Of a DNA stretch of 64,000 nt, positions 43,256 to 54,926 are shown piece by piece. Positions within the stretch are counted from its first letter, which is position 1; each line of letters starts with the position of its first letter. The notes below the pieces were generated by a model. That model was given only the letters and a program-made list of their open reading frames with translations. It did no database searches and had not been told where the DNA came from. This DNA comes from JANYJJ01 sp038241115 (GTDB lineage Bacteria > Pseudomonadota > Gammaproteobacteria > Burkholderiales > Burkholderiaceae_C): assembly GCA_038241115.1 (NCBI GenBank), contig JBBRGA010000001.1, forward strand, positions 4,995 to 68,994, read 5' to 3'. The translations under genes were made by a program, and so were the position numbers.

Positions 43256-44046
43256 GCTTGGTCAAGCACATCAGCTCTCGCGACAACCCGCTGCTGCAGC
43301 GGCTTCGCAAGCTGGCGGCGGATCCCGCCGAGTACCGCAAGCAAGGTGAAATCTGGCTGGCGGGTGACCACTTGTGCAGCGCGTTCTCCAATCGCGGTGG
43401 CGTGGCCACACAAGCGCTCATTACCGAAGAAGCTTGGACGCAGCTTGCGTTGCGTACGCTGGCAGAAAAGGCTTTGGCCGTGACGATATTGCCCGCGGAC
43501 CTGATGAAGTCGGGAGGCACGTTGGAGTCGCCGCCGCCCATGGGATTTTTGGTGCCGTGGAGGGCCAACGCGGCGCTGTTGCCAGCAGCAGCCAGCATCG
43601 TTCTTGACCGCTTGCAAGACGCTGGCAACGTGGGCGCAGTGCTGCGCAGCGCGGCCGCGTTTGGGTTCACCCAAGTCATTGCGCTCAAAGGGACGGCGGC
43701 CTTGTGGTCGCCCAAAGTGCTGCGCGCTGGCATGGGCGCGCACTTCGGTTTGCATTTGCTTGAGGGCGTTGACGAGGCCGTATTGGCAGCCCTTGAAGTG
43801 CCCATGCTGGCAACAAGTTCGCACGCTGAGTTGGCCATCCACACGACACACCTGCCGTGGCCCTGCGCTTGGGTTTTGGGCCAAGAAGGCCAAGGCATGT
43901 CGGCGACGTTGTTGTCACGCTGCCAACTCGCGCTGCGCATCCCGCAACCGGGCGGTGAAGAATCGCTCAACGTCGCTGCGGCAGCGGCGGTTTGCCTTTA
44001 CGAATCGGCACGCCAGCGCAGCGCGCCGGGTGGTTTGACAGGCTAG
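43252..44046 (+). CDS. TrmH/SpoU-family RNA 2'-O-methyltransferase
   Basis: SAM-dependent ribose methylase of the SPOUT class, target rRNA or tRNA not determinable. The 264-residue protein has an N-terminal substrate-binding domain ([17 protein letters not shown]) and the catalytic knot with motif 1 [21 protein letters not shown], motif 2 LGQEGQGMS and motif 3 [21 protein letters not shown] start is coupled to rnhB. The stop overlaps the convergent ppsR stop by a few bases. Confidence 0.92.
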   Translation: MSLVKHISSRDNPLLQRLRKLAADPAEYRKQGEIWLAGDHLCSAFSNRGGVATQALITEEAWTQLALRTLAEKALAVTILPADLMKSGGTLESPPPMGFLVPWRANAALLPAAASIVLDRLQDAGNVGAVLRSAAAFGFTQVIALKGTAALWSPKVLRAGMGAHFGLHLLEGVDEAVLAALEVPMLATSSHAELAIHTTHLPWPCAWVLGQEGQGMSATLLSRCQLALRIPQPGGEESLNVAAAAAVCLYESARQRSAPGGLTG

Positions 44047-44864
44047 TACATCAAACGATCCGGCCTCAAATCGCGCAGGATGGTGGTGGCAATCTCTTCG
44101 ATGGATTTGTGGGTGGACGACAGCCAAGCAATGCCTTCGCGGCGCATCATGGCTTCGGCTTCCTTGACTTCAAAGCGGCAGTTTTCGATGGACGCGTACT
44201 TGCTGTTGGCCCGGCGTTCTTCGCGTATTTGGTGCAAACGCATGGGGTCGATGGTCAGCCCGAAACACTTGGTCTTGAACGGGGCCAATGAAGCCGGAAT
44301 GGCACCCCGGTCGAAGTCTTCGGGAATGAGCGGGTAGTTGGCGGCCTTGATGCCGTGCTGCATGGCCAAGTAAATCGAAGTGGGCGTTTTTCCGCTTCGG
44401 CTCACGCCTACCAAAATCACGTCGGCTGCACTCAAATTTTTGGTCGACTGGCCGTCGTCGTGTGCCAGCGAAAAGTTGATGGCGTCTATGCGGTCCGCGT
44501 ACTCCTGGCTTTTCGACACATCAGTGAAGCGGCCCACGCGGTGGTTGGAGGTGATGCCAAATTCGGCCTCCAGCGGCTCGATGAAAGTGTTGAACATGTC
44601 GAGCACCAAGCCCTTGCTCTGCTCCTTCACGATGGCGCGCACCGCCGGCTCGATCAGCGTGATGAAGACGATGGGCCGTCGGCCTTCCGCGTCAAGGGTG
44701 TGATTGATTTCACGCACCACTTGGTGGGCCTTGTCGGCGGTGTCGATGAAGGGCCGGCGAACGTGACGCGGCTTGGCAGCGAACTGCGACAGGATCGAGT
44801 TGCCAAATGTCTCGGCAGTAATGCCGGTGCCGTCAGATACAAAAAACACAGTGCGGTTTGGCAT
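44043..44864 (-). CDS. ppsR: Phosphoenolpyruvate synthase regulatory kinase/phosphorylase
   Basis: Bifunctional DUF299 protein that switches PEP synthase off and on by ADP-dependent phosphorylation and Pi-dependent dephosphorylation of a Thr. The 273-residue product shows the VSDGTGITAETFGNSILSQF start and the P-loop GVSRSGKTPTSIYLA near residue 155. It is divergent from its target gene ppsA, with 229 bp between start codons, which fits paired regulation. Confidence 0.95.
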   Translation of the reverse strand: MPNRTVFFVSDGTGITAETFGNSILSQFAAKPRHVRRPFIDTADKAHQVVREINHTLDAEGRRPIVFITLIEPAVRAIVKEQSKGLVLDMFNTFIEPLEAEFGITSNHRVGRFTDVSKSQEYADRIDAINFSLAHDDGQSTKNLSAADVILVGVSRSGKTPTSIYLAMQHGIKAANYPLIPEDFDRGAIPASLAPFKTKCFGLTIDPMRLHQIREERRANSKYASIENCRFEVKEAEAMMRREGIAWLSSTHKSIEEIATTILRDLRPDRLMY

Positions 44865-45093
44865 GAATGGATGCGGCTGAGCGCGGCGTTCGGGGTTCCA
44901 TCATAGGCACTTGACCCGTAAACTCGATGCAACGCGCCACCTTTTTCGCCATGCCCATCCGCACACACCTCACAGCCCGCCTCGAGGGACGGCTGCGCCT
45001 GGCGCATGCGGTCATCGTGAACCAGCGGTCCTTGGAGCCAAGCTCGGACACCGCAGGTGTTGCCACAGTTTTTCAACCTCCCGGAGTTACACC

Positions 45094-47502
45094 ATGTCCC
45101 ACCCCAACTTGGCGACCGCCTTGGTCGTGCCGCTTGAACAATTGAGAATGACCGACGTCGAGTCGGTAGGCGGCAAGAACGCCTCCCTCGGCGAAATGAT
45201 CAGCCAGTTGGCCAGTGCCGGTGTCCGGGTGCCAGGCGGTTTTGCCACCACGGCGCACGCCTTTCGGCAATTCTTGAATCACAACGGCTTGGCAGACCGC
45301 ATCGGCCAGCGCCTGGTCTCGCTCAACACCGACGATGTTCGCGCGCTGACTGAAGCCGGGGCTCAAATTCGTCAGTGGATCGAAGCCACGCCTTTCCCGG
45401 CAGACCTGCAAGCCGCGATCACTGCGGAATTTGCGCGGCTCACTGCCGACAACCCTGGCGCGTCTTTTGCCGTCCGCTCCTCGGCGACTGCTGAAGACTT
45501 GCCCGATGCCAGCTTTGCCGGTCAGCAGGAAACCTTTCTCAATGTGGTGGGCATTGACGACGTGCTGCACAAAATGAAAGAGGTGTTTGCCAGCCTCTAC
45601 AACGACCGCGCCATCAGCTACCGCGTTCACAAAGGCTTTGCGCACGCCGATGTGGCGCTGTCGGCGGGTGTGCAGCGCATGGTGCGCTCTGACCTTGGCG
45701 CCGCCGGTGTGATGTTCACCATCGACACCGAAAGCGGCTTCAAGGACGTGGTCTTCATCACTTCCAGCTACGGCCTGGGCGAGACGGTGGTGCAGGGCGC
45801 TGTGAACCCCGACGAGTTCTATGTGCACAAGCATGCGCTGCGCGCCAACAAACTCGCCATCATTCGGCGCAGCTTGGGCAGCAAGCTCATCAAGATGGAA
45901 TTCGCCACACCCGAAGAAAAAGCGGCCAGTGGCAAGTTGGTGCGCGTGATCGACACTGCCACCGAGCAGCGCAATCGCTACTCGCTGAGCGACGCCGATG
46001 TCACCGAGTTGGCCAGGTACGCGTTGATCATCGAGGCCCACTACGGTCGCGCAATGGACATCGAGTGGGGCAAAGACGGCACTGACGGCAAGCTCTACAT
46101 CTTGCAAGCGCGCCCTGAAACGGTGAAGAGCCAGCAAGAAGGCAAGGTCGAGCAGCGCTACAAGCTGAAAGGCACCGGTACCGTGCTGACCGAGGGCCGT
46201 GCGATTGGTCAAAAAATTGGCACTGGCCCGGTTCGCATCATTCACAACATCGCCGACATGGACCAAGTCCAGGCCGGCGATGTGCTGGTGACGGACATGA
46301 CCGACCCCAATTGGGAGCCCGTGATGAAACGCGCTGCGGCCATCGTCACCAACCGAGGTGGACGCACCTGCCACGCGGCCATCATCGCGCGCGAGTTAGG
46401 CATACCGGCCGTGGTGGGCTGCGGCGACGCGACCGAAACCTTGAAAGAAGGCGCGCTGGTGACGGTTGCCTGCTCAGAGGGCGACACGGGCTACATCTAC
46501 GACGGCTTGCTGGAAACCGAAATCACCGACGTGCAGCGTGGAGAACTGCCTTACTGCCCCATCAAAATCATGATGAACGTGGGCAACCCGCAACTGGCGT
46601 TTGACTTTGCGCAAATGCCCAACAGCGGCGTGGGCTTGGCGCGTCTGGAATTCATCATCAACAACAACATTGGTGTGCACCCCAAGGCGATCTTGGACTA
46701 CCCCAACATTGATCTCGACTTGAAAAAAGCGGTGGAGTCGGTGGCCCGCGGGCATGCGTCACCGCGTGCGTTTTATGTGGACCGGTTGGCCGAGGGCGTG
46801 GCCACCATCGCGGCCGCGTTTTGGCCCAAGCCAGTGATCGTTCGGCTCAGCGACTTCAAGAGCAATGAATATCGCAAACTGATTGGTGGCTCACGCTATG
46901 AGCCTGAAGAAGAAAACCCGATGCTTGGTTTTCGCGGTGCCTCACGCTATGTGAGCGAGGCGTTTGGCGAAGCTTTTGCGATGGAGTGCGAAGCCCTGAA
47001 GCGCGTGCGCAACGACATGGGTTTGAACAACGTCGAAATCATGGTGCCTTTCGTTCGCACCTTGAGCCAAGCCAAACGCGTGACGGAAATGCTGGCCGAA
47101 AAGGGTTTAAAGCGATCATCAGTCGGCGGCAAAGACGGCCTGCGCATCATCATGATGTGTGAGGTGCCAAGCAACGCGGTGTTGGCCGAGCAGTTCCTGG
47201 AGTACTTCGACGGCATGTCGATAGGCTCCAACGACTTGACCCAACTCACATTGGGCTTGGACCGCGATTCTGGTTTGGAACTACTGGCCCGCGACTTCGA
47301 CGAGCGCGATCCTGCGGTGAAAGCGCTGATCTCGCGCGCCATTACGGCTTGTCGCGCAGTTGGCAAGTACGTCGGCATTTGCGGCCAGGGCCCAAGCGAC
47401 CACCCCGACTTCGCAGATTGGCTGGCCGATGAGGGCATCGTGTCGATATCGCTGAATCCGGACTCGGTGGTGGAGACTTGGAAGCGGCTGGCCACGCGGT
47501 GA
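45094..47502 (+). CDS. ppsA: Phosphoenolpyruvate synthase
   Basis: Makes phosphoenolpyruvate from pyruvate and ATP for gluconeogenesis. From ATG 45094 (GGAG 7 bp ahead) the product is 802 residues. The ATP-grasp domain is N-terminal ([33 protein letters not shown]), the swivelling His domain carries the phospho-His and adjacent regulatory Thr in [21 protein letters not shown], and the PEP/pyruvate barrel ends with [16 protein letters not shown]. The open frame extends 183 bp upstream but through the promoter region shared with ppsR. Confidence 0.97.
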   Translation: MSHPNLATALVVPLEQLRMTDVESVGGKNASLGEMISQLASAGVRVPGGFATTAHAFRQFLNHNGLADRIGQRLVSLNTDDVRALTEAGAQIRQWIEATPFPADLQAAITAEFARLTADNPGASFAVRSSATAEDLPDASFAGQQETFLNVVGIDDVLHKMKEVFASLYNDRAISYRVHKGFAHADVALSAGVQRMVRSDLGAAGVMFTIDTESGFKDVVFITSSYGLGETVVQGAVNPDEFYVHKHALRANKLAIIRRSLGSKLIKMEFATPEEKAASGKLVRVIDTATEQRNRYSLSDADVTELARYALIIEAHYGRAMDIEWGKDGTDGKLYILQARPETVKSQQEGKVEQRYKLKGTGTVLTEGRAIGQKIGTGPVRIIHNIADMDQVQAGDVLVTDMTDPNWEPVMKRAAAIVTNRGGRTCHAAIIARELGIPAVVGCGDATETLKEGALVTVACSEGDTGYIYDGLLETEITDVQRGELPYCPIKIMMNVGNPQLAFDFAQMPNSGVGLARLEFIINNNIGVHPKAILDYPNIDLDLKKAVESVARGHASPRAFYVDRLAEGVATIAAAFWPKPVIVRLSDFKSNEYRKLIGGSRYEPEEENPMLGFRGASRYVSEAFGEAFAMECEALKRVRNDMGLNNVEIMVPFVRTLSQAKRVTEMLAEKGLKRSSVGGKDGLRIIMMCEVPSNAVLAEQFLEYFDGMSIGSNDLTQLTLGLDRDSGLELLARDFDERDPAVKALISRAITACRAVGKYVGICGQGPSDHPDFADWLADEGIVSISLNPDSVVETWKRLATR

Positions 47503-47541
47503 GGGTTTGATCAGGGCGAAATCAGTGTTTCGCACCTCAAG

Positions 47542-47577
47542 CGCACACACCGCACACACCGCAAACACCGCAAGCAC
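47542..47577 (+). repeat. Four 9-bp tandem repeats after ppsA
   Basis: CGCACACAC occurs twice exactly and then as CGCAAACAC and CGCAAGCAC, four consecutive 9-bp units in the 83-bp gap between the convergent ppsA and the Anbu gene. No coding or terminator function is evident; it looks like slippage-made sequence. Confidence 0.85.
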
Positions 47578-47585
47578 CAGACCCC

Positions 47586-48416
47586 TCAAACAATCTTCTC
47601 GCCCGGATTCGTGATCTTGCGCATGGGCTCGAACCGGGGGGCATTTACGCGCAGCGGATGCTCTGCTTCGCCGCCGTTCCACTGGGGATCGTCAATCGAC
47701 TCAAACACCTGCCGCAGGCGTTGACCCCAGGTGTCGTGGATCATTTTGAAATAGGGGTTTTGCTCGTCGATGCACACGATGTGCTCGCTGGCCAGGGCGC
47801 CTTGTTCGTACACCAGCAAATCCAGCGGCAAACCGACCGACAAGTTCGATTTCAAGGTCGAGTCCATCGACACCAAAGCGCATTTGGCCGCTTCGTCCAG
47901 CTGCGTCGCCGGCGAAATCATGCGGTCTAAAACCGGCTTGCCGTATTTGCTTTCGCCGACTTGAAAGTAGCAAGTCTCGCGCGTGGCTTCGATGAAATTG
48001 CCGGCCGAATAAACCAAGAACAAGCGCATGGCCTCGCCTGCGATTTGCCCGCCGAAAATCATGGTGGCATTGAAGTCGATGCCTGCGGCGTGCAGCGACG
48101 GCCCGTCTTGTGCATGCACACGGCGCACGGCCGCGCCCAACACGCGCACGGCGTCGAACATGCTTTTGGCGTTCCAGATGGTGATGGGCTGTGCGGGATC
48201 GTTGGCGTTTTCAATTTTCTCGATCTGCAATATCTCGCGTACCGATTGGCTGATCGACAAATTGCCCGCCGACAACATCACCATGAAGCGGTCGCCAGGT
48301 TTTTCGTACACCATCATTTTCCGGTAGGTGCTGATCTGGTCCAACCCGGCGTTGGTGCGGGAGTCGGATAAGAAGACCAGTCCCGCATCGAGCTTGATGC
48401 CTACGCAATACGTCAT
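47586..48416 (-). CDS. Anbu-type proteasome-related Ntn hydrolase
   Basis: Bacterial proteasome-like protein (COG3484, 'ancestral beta subunit'), related to HslV and 20S beta subunits, forming helical or open-ring assemblies in studied species. The 276-residue product starts MTYCVGIKLDAGLVFLSDSR; Thr2 would be exposed after Met removal and serve as nucleophile, and the ASDSRTN-like block with Asp and Arg is conserved. The usual partners (alpha-E protein, ATP-grasp, transglutaminase) are not next to it here. It lies 24 bp downstream of mutS on the same strand and may share its transcript. Confidence 0.88.
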   Translation of the reverse strand: MTYCVGIKLDAGLVFLSDSRTNAGLDQISTYRKMMVYEKPGDRFMVMLSAGNLSISQSVREILQIEKIENANDPAQPITIWNAKSMFDAVRVLGAAVRRVHAQDGPSLHAAGIDFNATMIFGGQIAGEAMRLFLVYSAGNFIEATRETCYFQVGESKYGKPVLDRMISPATQLDEAAKCALVSMDSTLKSNLSVGLPLDLLVYEQGALASEHIVCIDEQNPYFKMIHDTWGQRLRQVFESIDDPQWNGGEAEHPLRVNAPRFEPMRKITNPGEKIV

Positions 48417-48440
48417 GTGTTTTTCCCGTTGAAGAGACCG

Positions 48441-51089
48441 CTACGGGGTCGCTAGTTTTTTGAGTCGATAAAGCGCATCCAGCGCGTCTTTCGGGCTGAG
48501 CATATCGGGGTCTATTTTCGACAGCGCCATGTCAACGGCCGATGCCAGTGCCTCAGCAGCCATTGGCGGTGCAGCAAACAAATCGATCTGCGCGTCACCC
48601 GCTTTCTGTTGCTTCTCCAGCGCCTCCAAAGTCATGCGGGCCTGGCGCACCAGGCTGCTGGGCATTCCCGCCAATCGCGCCACTTGCACGCCGTAGCTGC
48701 GGCTGGCGGGGCCGGCCTCAATGGTGTGCAAAAACACAATGTCGTCGCCACTTTCTGCGGCCGACACGTGCGCGTTCAAGGCGCGGTCGTGCTTGACGGG
48801 GAAGGCCGTCAACTCAAAGTAATGCGTGGCAAACAGCGTGAAGGCACGGTTGCGGTCGTGCAAAAAACTGGCAATGGCACCGGCCAAAGCCAGGCCGTCA
48901 AAGGTGGAAGTGCCGCGACCAATCTCGTCCATCAACACCAACGACTGCTCAGAAGCGCTGTTCAAAATGGCCGCCGCTTCGGTCATCTCCACCATGAAGG
49001 TGGACTGCGCATTGGCCAAGTCATCGGCCGCACCGATGCGCGTGTGAATCGCGTCCATCGGCCCCAGTCGGCAGACCCGCGCGGGCACGAAAGAGCCCAT
49101 CGCAGCCAGCAGCGCAATCAATGCCACCTGGCGCATGAAAGTGCTTTTGCCGCCCATGTTGGGGCCGGTGATGACCAGCATTTTTCGGCCTGCGTCGAGC
49201 AGGCAGTCGTTGGCCATGAAGTTGCCAGCGCCGGTTTCTTGCAAGCGCGCTTCGACCACCGGATGGCGACCCGCCTCAATCGCGATGCAAGGCTCTTTGA
49301 CGAACTGCGGGCGGCACCAATTCAAAGTGTGGGCGCGCTGCGCCAGCGCACTCAATACGTCCAGGCTGGCCAGCGCGCGGGCCAGCTCGGCCAAGGCTTC
49401 GAGGTGGCTCTGCAGCCGATCCACCACTTGCTCGTACAAGAATTTTTCGCGCGCCAAAGAGCGGTCTTGCGCCGACAAAGCTTTGTCTTCAAACGCTTTC
49501 AACTCAGGCGTGATGAAGCGCTCGGCGTTTTTCAGGGTCTGGCGACGTTGATAGTCAGACGGCACTTTGCCGGCTTGGCCCTGCGTCACCTCGATGTAAA
49601 AACCGTGCACTTTGTTGAACTGCACCCGCAGGTTGGTGATGCCCGTGCGAGCGCGCTCGCGGCTTTCCAGGTCCAGCAAAAACGAGTCGCAGTTTTGGGT
49701 GATGCCGCGCAGCTCGTCGAGGTCGGTGTCGAAGCCCACCGCAATCACGCCGCCGTCGCGCAGCAGCACAGAAGGCTCGGCCGCAATGGCTGAGCTGAGC
49801 AGCGCTTCAATTTGCACATCGGGGCTCAGTGGTTCGCTCAGCATGTCAAGCAGCACGGCTTGATTCAGCGGAACCAAGGCGCGCAGCAGGGGCAGCGCAC
49901 ACAGCGTGGCGCGCAAACCGGTAAGTTCACGCGGGCGCACTTGTCGCAGTGCAATGCGCGCGGTAATGCGTTCGACGTCGCTGATGTTTTTGAACAAATC
50001 GCGCAGGCCGTTGGTGGGCTGATTCAACAGTGCCTCGATCGCGTCATGCCTTTGCGCGGCCACATGGCGCGCGCGCAGCGGATGCGTCATCCAGTGGCGC
50101 AGCGCGCGGCTGCCCATGCCCGTGCGGCAGGTGTCGAGCAGTGACAGCAAGGTGGGAGCGTCTTTGCCGCTCAGGGTTTGCGTCAACTCCAGATTGCGGT
50201 GCGTGGTGGGCGGCAGGTCGAGCAGGTCGGTGGCGCGTTGCACCTCGAGCGTGCGCACGTGCGTCAGTGCTTGGCCTTGCGTGTGTTCGGCGTAACTCAG
50301 CAGCGCCGCTGCGGCGGCATGGGCGGTGGGCAACTCTTGCGCGCTGAAGCCGGCCAGCGACGCGACGCGCAGTTGATCGCACAACTTGCGCAGGCCCAAG
50401 GCGGTGTCGAACTGCCATGCGGGGCGGTGGGTGATCGCGGTTTTGGTCGTCGTTGTTGCTTTGGTCAGCGACGATGGAATGAGTTCGCGGTCTACCAAAA
50501 CTTCGGCAGCGTTCAAGCGCGCCAACCAACCTGCCAACTCAGGGTCGGTGCATTCGGTCAGGCCGATTTTTCCCTGCGTCAAACCCAACCATGCCAAGCC
50601 GTGAGTCACCACGCCGCGATGCGTTTTGCTGGCCACTGCCAACAGCAGCGCGTTGCTTTTGTCGTCCAACAATTCCGTGTCGGTCAGAGTGCCTGGCGTG
50701 ACCACACGCACCACCTTGCGCTCGACCGGCCCCTTGGCCGTGGCCACATCGCCGATCTGTTCGCAGATGGCCACAGCTTCACCCAGCTTGATGAGTTTGG
50801 CCAGGTAGTTGTCCAGCGAATGCACCGGCACGCCCGCCATCGCGATTGGCTCACCGGCACTGTGGCCCCGACTCGTCAGCGTGATGTCCAGCAACCGATT
50901 CGCCTTGCGCGCATCGTCAAAAAACAGCTCGTAAAAATCGCCCATCCGATAGAAAACCAGCGTGTCCGGGAAGTCGGCCTTGATGCGCAGGTACTGCTGC
51001 ATCATGGGCGTATGGGCGGCTGTGGCGGCGGGAAAACCGGCGGGCTGGAGCACAGATTGGGCAAGAGAGGCGGAAGGCTCGGCGGTCAT
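48441..51089 (-). CDS. mutS: DNA mismatch repair protein MutS
   Basis: Mismatch recognition ATPase. From ATG 51089 the product is 882 residues. The N-terminal mismatch-binding domain has the [15 protein letters not shown] motif with the Phe-x-Glu wedge, the core levers follow, and the C-terminal ATPase shows Walker [14 protein letters not shown], Walker [16 protein letters not shown], and the ATHYFELT segment. The open frame continues 180 bp upstream into the region shared with the divergent thiolase gene and is not MutS-like. Confidence 0.97.
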   Translation of the reverse strand: MTAEPSASLAQSVLQPAGFPAATAAHTPMMQQYLRIKADFPDTLVFYRMGDFYELFFDDARKANRLLDITLTSRGHSAGEPIAMAGVPVHSLDNYLAKLIKLGEAVAICEQIGDVATAKGPVERKVVRVVTPGTLTDTELLDDKSNALLLAVASKTHRGVVTHGLAWLGLTQGKIGLTECTDPELAGWLARLNAAEVLVDRELIPSSLTKATTTTKTAITHRPAWQFDTALGLRKLCDQLRVASLAGFSAQELPTAHAAAAALLSYAEHTQGQALTHVRTLEVQRATDLLDLPPTTHRNLELTQTLSGKDAPTLLSLLDTCRTGMGSRALRHWMTHPLRARHVAAQRHDAIEALLNQPTNGLRDLFKNISDVERITARIALRQVRPRELTGLRATLCALPLLRALVPLNQAVLLDMLSEPLSPDVQIEALLSSAIAAEPSVLLRDGGVIAVGFDTDLDELRGITQNCDSFLLDLESRERARTGITNLRVQFNKVHGFYIEVTQGQAGKVPSDYQRRQTLKNAERFITPELKAFEDKALSAQDRSLAREKFLYEQVVDRLQSHLEALAELARALASLDVLSALAQRAHTLNWCRPQFVKEPCIAIEAGRHPVVEARLQETGAGNFMANDCLLDAGRKMLVITGPNMGGKSTFMRQVALIALLAAMGSFVPARVCRLGPMDAIHTRIGAADDLANAQSTFMVEMTEAAAILNSASEQSLVLMDEIGRGTSTFDGLALAGAIASFLHDRNRAFTLFATHYFELTAFPVKHDRALNAHVSAAESGDDIVFLHTIEAGPASRSYGVQVARLAGMPSSLVRQARMTLEALEKQQKAGDAQIDLFAAPPMAAEALASAVDMALSKIDPDMLSPKDALDALYRLKKLATP

Positions 51090-51256
51090 GCTTGACGGAT
51101 TGCGGTTGAAGTCAACGTCGCTGGATTGTCGCAAGCGTTGGCACCATCGCAACACTGCTATCTTTGCCGAATCGCGCCCGCGATGCCGCGCGTCGCACCT
51201 CCTTATTTTGTGACGCGTCGCACCCCTCATCTCATCAAAACAGCAGGAGATACACC

Positions 51257-52441
51257 ATGGCAGAAGCATTCATCGTGGCCGCAGCGCGCACCGCAGGCGG
51301 AAAAAAAGGCGGCCGCTTGTCGGGCTGGCATCCGGTTGATCTGGCGGCGCAGGTTTTGAATGCGCTGGTGGAACGCGTGGGTGCTGGCATGGACCCCGCG
51401 CTGGTGGAAGACGTCATCATGGGCTGCGTCGACCAGGCGGGCGAGCAGGGTGTGAACGTGGCGCGCAATGCGGTGTTGGCGTCCAAGTTGCCTGAATCGG
51501 TGCCGGGCACGTCGATCGACCGGCAGTGCGGCTCGTCGCAGCAGGCGCTGCACTTCGCGGCGCAAGCGGTGATGTCGGGCAGCATGGACATCGTGATTGC
51601 GGCCGGTGTGGAAAGCATGACGCGCGTGCCCATCGGCATGCCAGCAACGCTGCCGCAAAAGCACGGTTTTGGGTTTTACATGAGCCCTGAGATCACAGCG
51701 CGCTACCCGAACGGTGCGTTCAGTCAGTTTGTGGGCGCCGAGATGATGGCCAAGAAATACGGCCTGAGCAAAGAGGCGCTTGACCTTTACGCCTTCAGCA
51801 GCCATCAGCGTGCCATGGCCGCCACATCGGCCGGTGCGTTCGCGGCCGAGATTGCTGCCATCGAGGCCATCTTGGCCGACGGCACCCGCACTGGCGAGCA
51901 GCACACCATCGACGAAGGCATACGCTTCAACGCCACCCTGGAAGGCATCAGTTCGGTGAAGCTGTTGCAAGAAGGAGGCTGCATCAGCGCGGCCAACGCC
52001 AGCCAAATTTGCGACGGCGCCAGTGGTGTGATGGTGGTGAACGAGCGCGGTTTGAAAACGCTGGGGGTGCAGCCCTTGGCGCGCATTCACCACATGTCGG
52101 TGCTCGGACACGACCCCGTCATCATGTTGGAAGCGCCGCTTCCGGCCACCGAACGCGCGCTGAAAAAAGCAGGCATGCGCATCAATGACATTGACCTGTT
52201 TGAAGTGAACGAAGCCTTTGCCTCTGTGCCCTTGGCTTGGTTGAAAGCCAGCGGTGCCGACCCGGCGCGCATGAACGTCAACGGTGGTGCGATTGCGCTG
52301 GGCCATCCCTTGGGCGCGTCGGGCACCAAGCTCATGACCACTTTGGTTTATGCGTTGAAGCAGCAGGGCAAACGCTACGGCCTGCAAACCATGTGCGAAG
52401 GCGGCGGCATGGCGAATGTGACCATCATTGAGCGGCTTTGA
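51257..52441 (+). CDS. Acetyl-CoA C-acyltransferase (thiolase)
   Basis: Thiolase-fold enzyme, either degradative (beta-oxidation) or biosynthetic acetyl-CoA acetyltransferase. The 394-residue product has the nucleophile Cys91 in [11 protein letters not shown], the [11 protein letters not shown]is segment, and the C-terminal catalytic Cys in [17 protein letters not shown] precedes ATG 51257. The [17 protein letters not shown] loop is more like the acyl-CoA thiolases of steroid or fatty acid breakdown than PhaA, but I do not assign a substrate. Divergent from mutS. Confidence 0.9.
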   Translation: MAEAFIVAAARTAGGKKGGRLSGWHPVDLAAQVLNALVERVGAGMDPALVEDVIMGCVDQAGEQGVNVARNAVLASKLPESVPGTSIDRQCGSSQQALHFAAQAVMSGSMDIVIAAGVESMTRVPIGMPATLPQKHGFGFYMSPEITARYPNGAFSQFVGAEMMAKKYGLSKEALDLYAFSSHQRAMAATSAGAFAAEIAAIEAILADGTRTGEQHTIDEGIRFNATLEGISSVKLLQEGGCISAANASQICDGASGVMVVNERGLKTLGVQPLARIHHMSVLGHDPVIMLEAPLPATERALKKAGMRINDIDLFEVNEAFASVPLAWLKASGADPARMNVNGGAIALGHPLGASGTKLMTTLVYALKQQGKRYGLQTMCEGGGMANVTIIERL

Positions 52442-52694
52442 GCCGCGCGGGCTCCTTCGACAGTTCGACTCTGGGCGCAAACCCAGCCCTGTTCGCCCTG
52501 AGGTGGCTTCTCCGATCATCCTGAGGTGTCGAGGGAAGGCCTAGAACCGGTCTTTGACGCAATAGCTTCTGGCAATGACGGGTATGGCATCAATCAATCC
52601 TGTATATGCAGTGCCGCCACTAAAGTACGGCTTCTCAACATTTCTTCGTTAGTTTTAGTCAGTCCCGTTTCACCATCAACCAAGGAAATTCACC
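52442..52694 (+). promoter_or_regulatory. Upstream region of ahpC with a dispersed repeat remnant
   Basis: 253 bp between the thiolase stop and ahpC. Its first part holds CTGAGGTG-type motifs at 52491-52505 and 52515-52535 (GTTCGCCCTGAGGTG and CCTGAGGTGTCGAGGG) that match the direct repeats after ahpF. The second half should contain the ahpC promoter; AAGGAAA at 52681 is the ribosome-binding site. I cannot identify an OxyR site with confidence. Confidence 0.5.
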
Positions 52695-53258
52695 ATGTCT
52701 ATCATCAACACCGCCGTTCAGCCTTTCAAGGCCCAGGCCTTCCACAACGGCAAGTTCATTGAAGTCACCGAGCAAAGCATCAAAGGCAAATGGTCGGCCT
52801 TCATCTTCATGCCGGCTGCCTTCACTTTCAACTGCCCCACCGAAGTGGAAGACGCGGCTGAAAACTACGCCGAGTTCCAAAAGCTGGGCACCGAGGTCTA
52901 CATCATCACCACCGACTCGCACTTTGCGCACAAGGTGTGGCACGAGACATCACCCGCTGTGGGCAAGGCCAAGTTTCCTTTGGTCGGCGACCCAACTCAC
53001 GCACTGACCCGCGCGTTTGACGTGCACATCGAAGAAGACGGCATGGCGCTGCGTGGCACCTTCGTCATCAACCCAGACGGCGTCATCAAAACCGCTGAAG
53101 TGCATGACAACGCCATCGCCCGCGATGTGAAAGAAACCCTGCGCAAGCTGAAAGCGGCGCAGTACGTGGCCAAAAATCCCGGCCAGGTTTGCCCCGCCAA
53201 GTGGAACGAAGGTGCAGCCACCCTGACCCCGTCACTTGACTTGGTTGGCAAGATCTAA
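52695..53258 (+). CDS. ahpC: Alkyl hydroperoxide reductase subunit C (peroxiredoxin)
   Basis: Typical 2-Cys peroxiredoxin reducing H2O2 and organic peroxides. The 187-residue protein has peroxidatic Cys47 in TFNCPTE and resolving Cys166 in QVCPAKW, both at E. coli AhpC positions, and the C-terminal tail that gives sensitivity to overoxidation. Its reductase AhpF is encoded 36 bp downstream. Confidence 0.98.
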   Translation: MSIINTAVQPFKAQAFHNGKFIEVTEQSIKGKWSAFIFMPAAFTFNCPTEVEDAAENYAEFQKLGTEVYIITTDSHFAHKVWHETSPAVGKAKFPLVGDPTHALTRAFDVHIEEDGMALRGTFVINPDGVIKTAEVHDNAIARDVKETLRKLKAAQYVAKNPGQVCPAKWNEGAATLTPSLDLVGKI

Positions 53259-53294
53259 ATCGTTTATCAGGCAGTTAATCAAAGGAATACCGTC

Positions 53295-54926
53295 ATGTTG
53301 GACAGCAATCTCAAAAACCAGCTCAGGGCTTATCTGGAGCGCGTGACTCAGCCGATTGAGCTGGTGGCGTCGCTCGACGATCGGCCTGCATCGGCTGAAA
53401 TGAAAGCTCTGCTCGAAGACGTGGCGTCCCTTTGCGACAAGATCACTTTGCGACTCGACGGCAGCGATGCGCGCCGTCCGTCGTTCAATATTTCCAGAGT
53501 GGGTCAAGGCGTGGAAAACGAGATGGGAGTGCGCTTTGCCGCTATTCCCATGGGCCATGAATTCACTTCTCTGGTGCTGGCGCTGCTGCAAGCCGGTGGT
53601 CATCCGCCCAAGGTGGAAGCCGATGTGGTGGAGCAAATCAAAAGCCTTCGCAGTGAAGACGGCAGCGATATGGTGTTTGAGACCTACATGTCGCTGACTT
53701 GCCACAACTGCCCCGACGTGGTTCAGGCTTTCAACCTGATGGCCGTGCTGAATCCGCGCATCAAGGCCGTGGCCATCGACGGCGGTTTGTTTGAAGCCGA
53801 AGTGGCCGAGCGCGACATCATGGGCGTGCCCAGCGTTTACCTGAACGGCAAATTCTTCGGTTCCGGCCGCATGGAGCTGAGCGAAATTTTGGCCAAGCTC
53901 GACACCGGCACCAGCGTTCGGGAGGCCGCCAAGTTGGGCACCAAAGAGCCCTTCGATGTGCTCATCATCGGCGGTGGCCCCGCAGGTGCTGCAGCTGCCA
54001 TTTATGCGGCCCGCAAAGGCATACGCACCGGCGTGGTGGCCGAGCGTTTTGGCGGTCAAACGCTTGACACCTTGGGCATCGAAAACTTCATCTCCGTCAT
54101 GGAAACCGAAGGGCCTAAATTTGCGTCGGCCTTGGAAGCGCACGTGCGCGCCTACGACGTGGACATCATGAACGGCCAGCGCGTGGCGTCGCTGCAAGGC
54201 GAAGATCATCCAGGTGGCATGGCCACTATCACCTTGGCCAACGGCGCAGTGCTGAAAAGCCGCAGCGTGATTTTGGCCACCGGCGCGCGCTGGAAAAACG
54301 TCAACGTGCCCGGCGAAGCCGAGTACCGCACCAAGGGCGTGGCCTACTGCCCGCACTGTGACGGCCCACTGTTCAAAGGCAAAAAAGTAGCCGTGATTGG
54401 CGGCGGCAATTCAGGCGTCGAGGCGGCCATCGATTTGGCCGGCGTGGTCGGCCACGTCACCCTTATCGAATATGCCGATGCGTTGAAGGCCGACGCCGTG
54501 CTGGTGAACAAACTCAAGAGCCTGGCCAACGTGACCATCCACACCAGTGCGCAGACGCTGGAGATCACCGGCGATGGTCAACGTGTGAACGGCTTGCGTT
54601 TCAAAGACCGCACCGACGCCAGCGAGCATGCGGTGGACTTGGCCGGCGTGTTTGTGCAAATCGGCTTGGTGCCGAACACCGAATTTTTGAAAGGCACGTT
54701 GGAGTTGTCGAAATACGGCGAGATCATCATCGACGCCAAATGCGCCACCAGCCTGCCCGGCGTTTATGCGGCAGGTGATGTGACCACCGTGCCGTTCAAG
54801 CAAATCATCATCGCCACCGGCGAAGGATCAAAAGCTGCGCTGTCGGCGTTTGATCACTTGATCCGCGCGCCGCTGGCGGTGGCTGCCACCAACGCTGTTG
54901 TGGCTGCGGAACCTGCGTTGGCTTGA
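53295..54926 (+). CDS. ahpF: Alkyl hydroperoxide reductase subunit F
   Basis: FAD and NADH-dependent disulfide reductase that recycles AhpC. The 543-residue full-length form has an N-terminal double-thioredoxin domain with Cys136-x-x-Cys139 (CHNC), the FAD loop [19 protein letters not shown] near 220, and the thioredoxin-reductase-like Cys352-x-x-Cys355 (CPHC). AAAGGAA precedes the ATG. The C-terminus has about 20 extra Ala/Val-rich residues. Confidence 0.97.
   Translation: MLDSNLKNQLRAYLERVTQPIELVASLDDRPASAEMKALLEDVASLCDKITLRLDGSDARRPSFNISRVGQGVENEMGVRFAAIPMGHEFTSLVLALLQAGGHPPKVEADVVEQIKSLRSEDGSDMVFETYMSLTCHNCPDVVQAFNLMAVLNPRIKAVAIDGGLFEAEVAERDIMGVPSVYLNGKFFGSGRMELSEILAKLDTGTSVREAAKLGTKEPFDVLIIGGGPAGAAAAIYAARKGIRTGVVAERFGGQTLDTLGIENFISVMETEGPKFASALEAHVRAYDVDIMNGQRVASLQGEDHPGGMATITLANGAVLKSRSVILATGARWKNVNVPGEAEYRTKGVAYCPHCDGPLFKGKKVAVIGGGNSGVEAAIDLAGVVGHVTLIEYADALKADAVLVNKLKSLANVTIHTSAQTLEITGDGQRVNGLRFKDRTDASEHAVDLAGVFVQIGLVPNTEFLKGTLELSKYGEIIIDAKCATSLPGVYAAGDVTTVPFKQIIIATGEGSKAALSAFDHLIRAPLAVAATNAVVAAEPALA

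Noticed and set aside
45073..46374. 433-codon open frame on the minus strand
   Set aside because: Antisense to ppsA; no recognisable domain and typical shadow composition.
48609..49793. 394-codon open frame on the plus strand
   Set aside because: Antisense to mutS, whose motifs are complete; no independent support.
51227..52519. 430-codon open frame on the minus strand
   Set aside because: Antisense to the thiolase gene; His/Arg-rich shadow translation.
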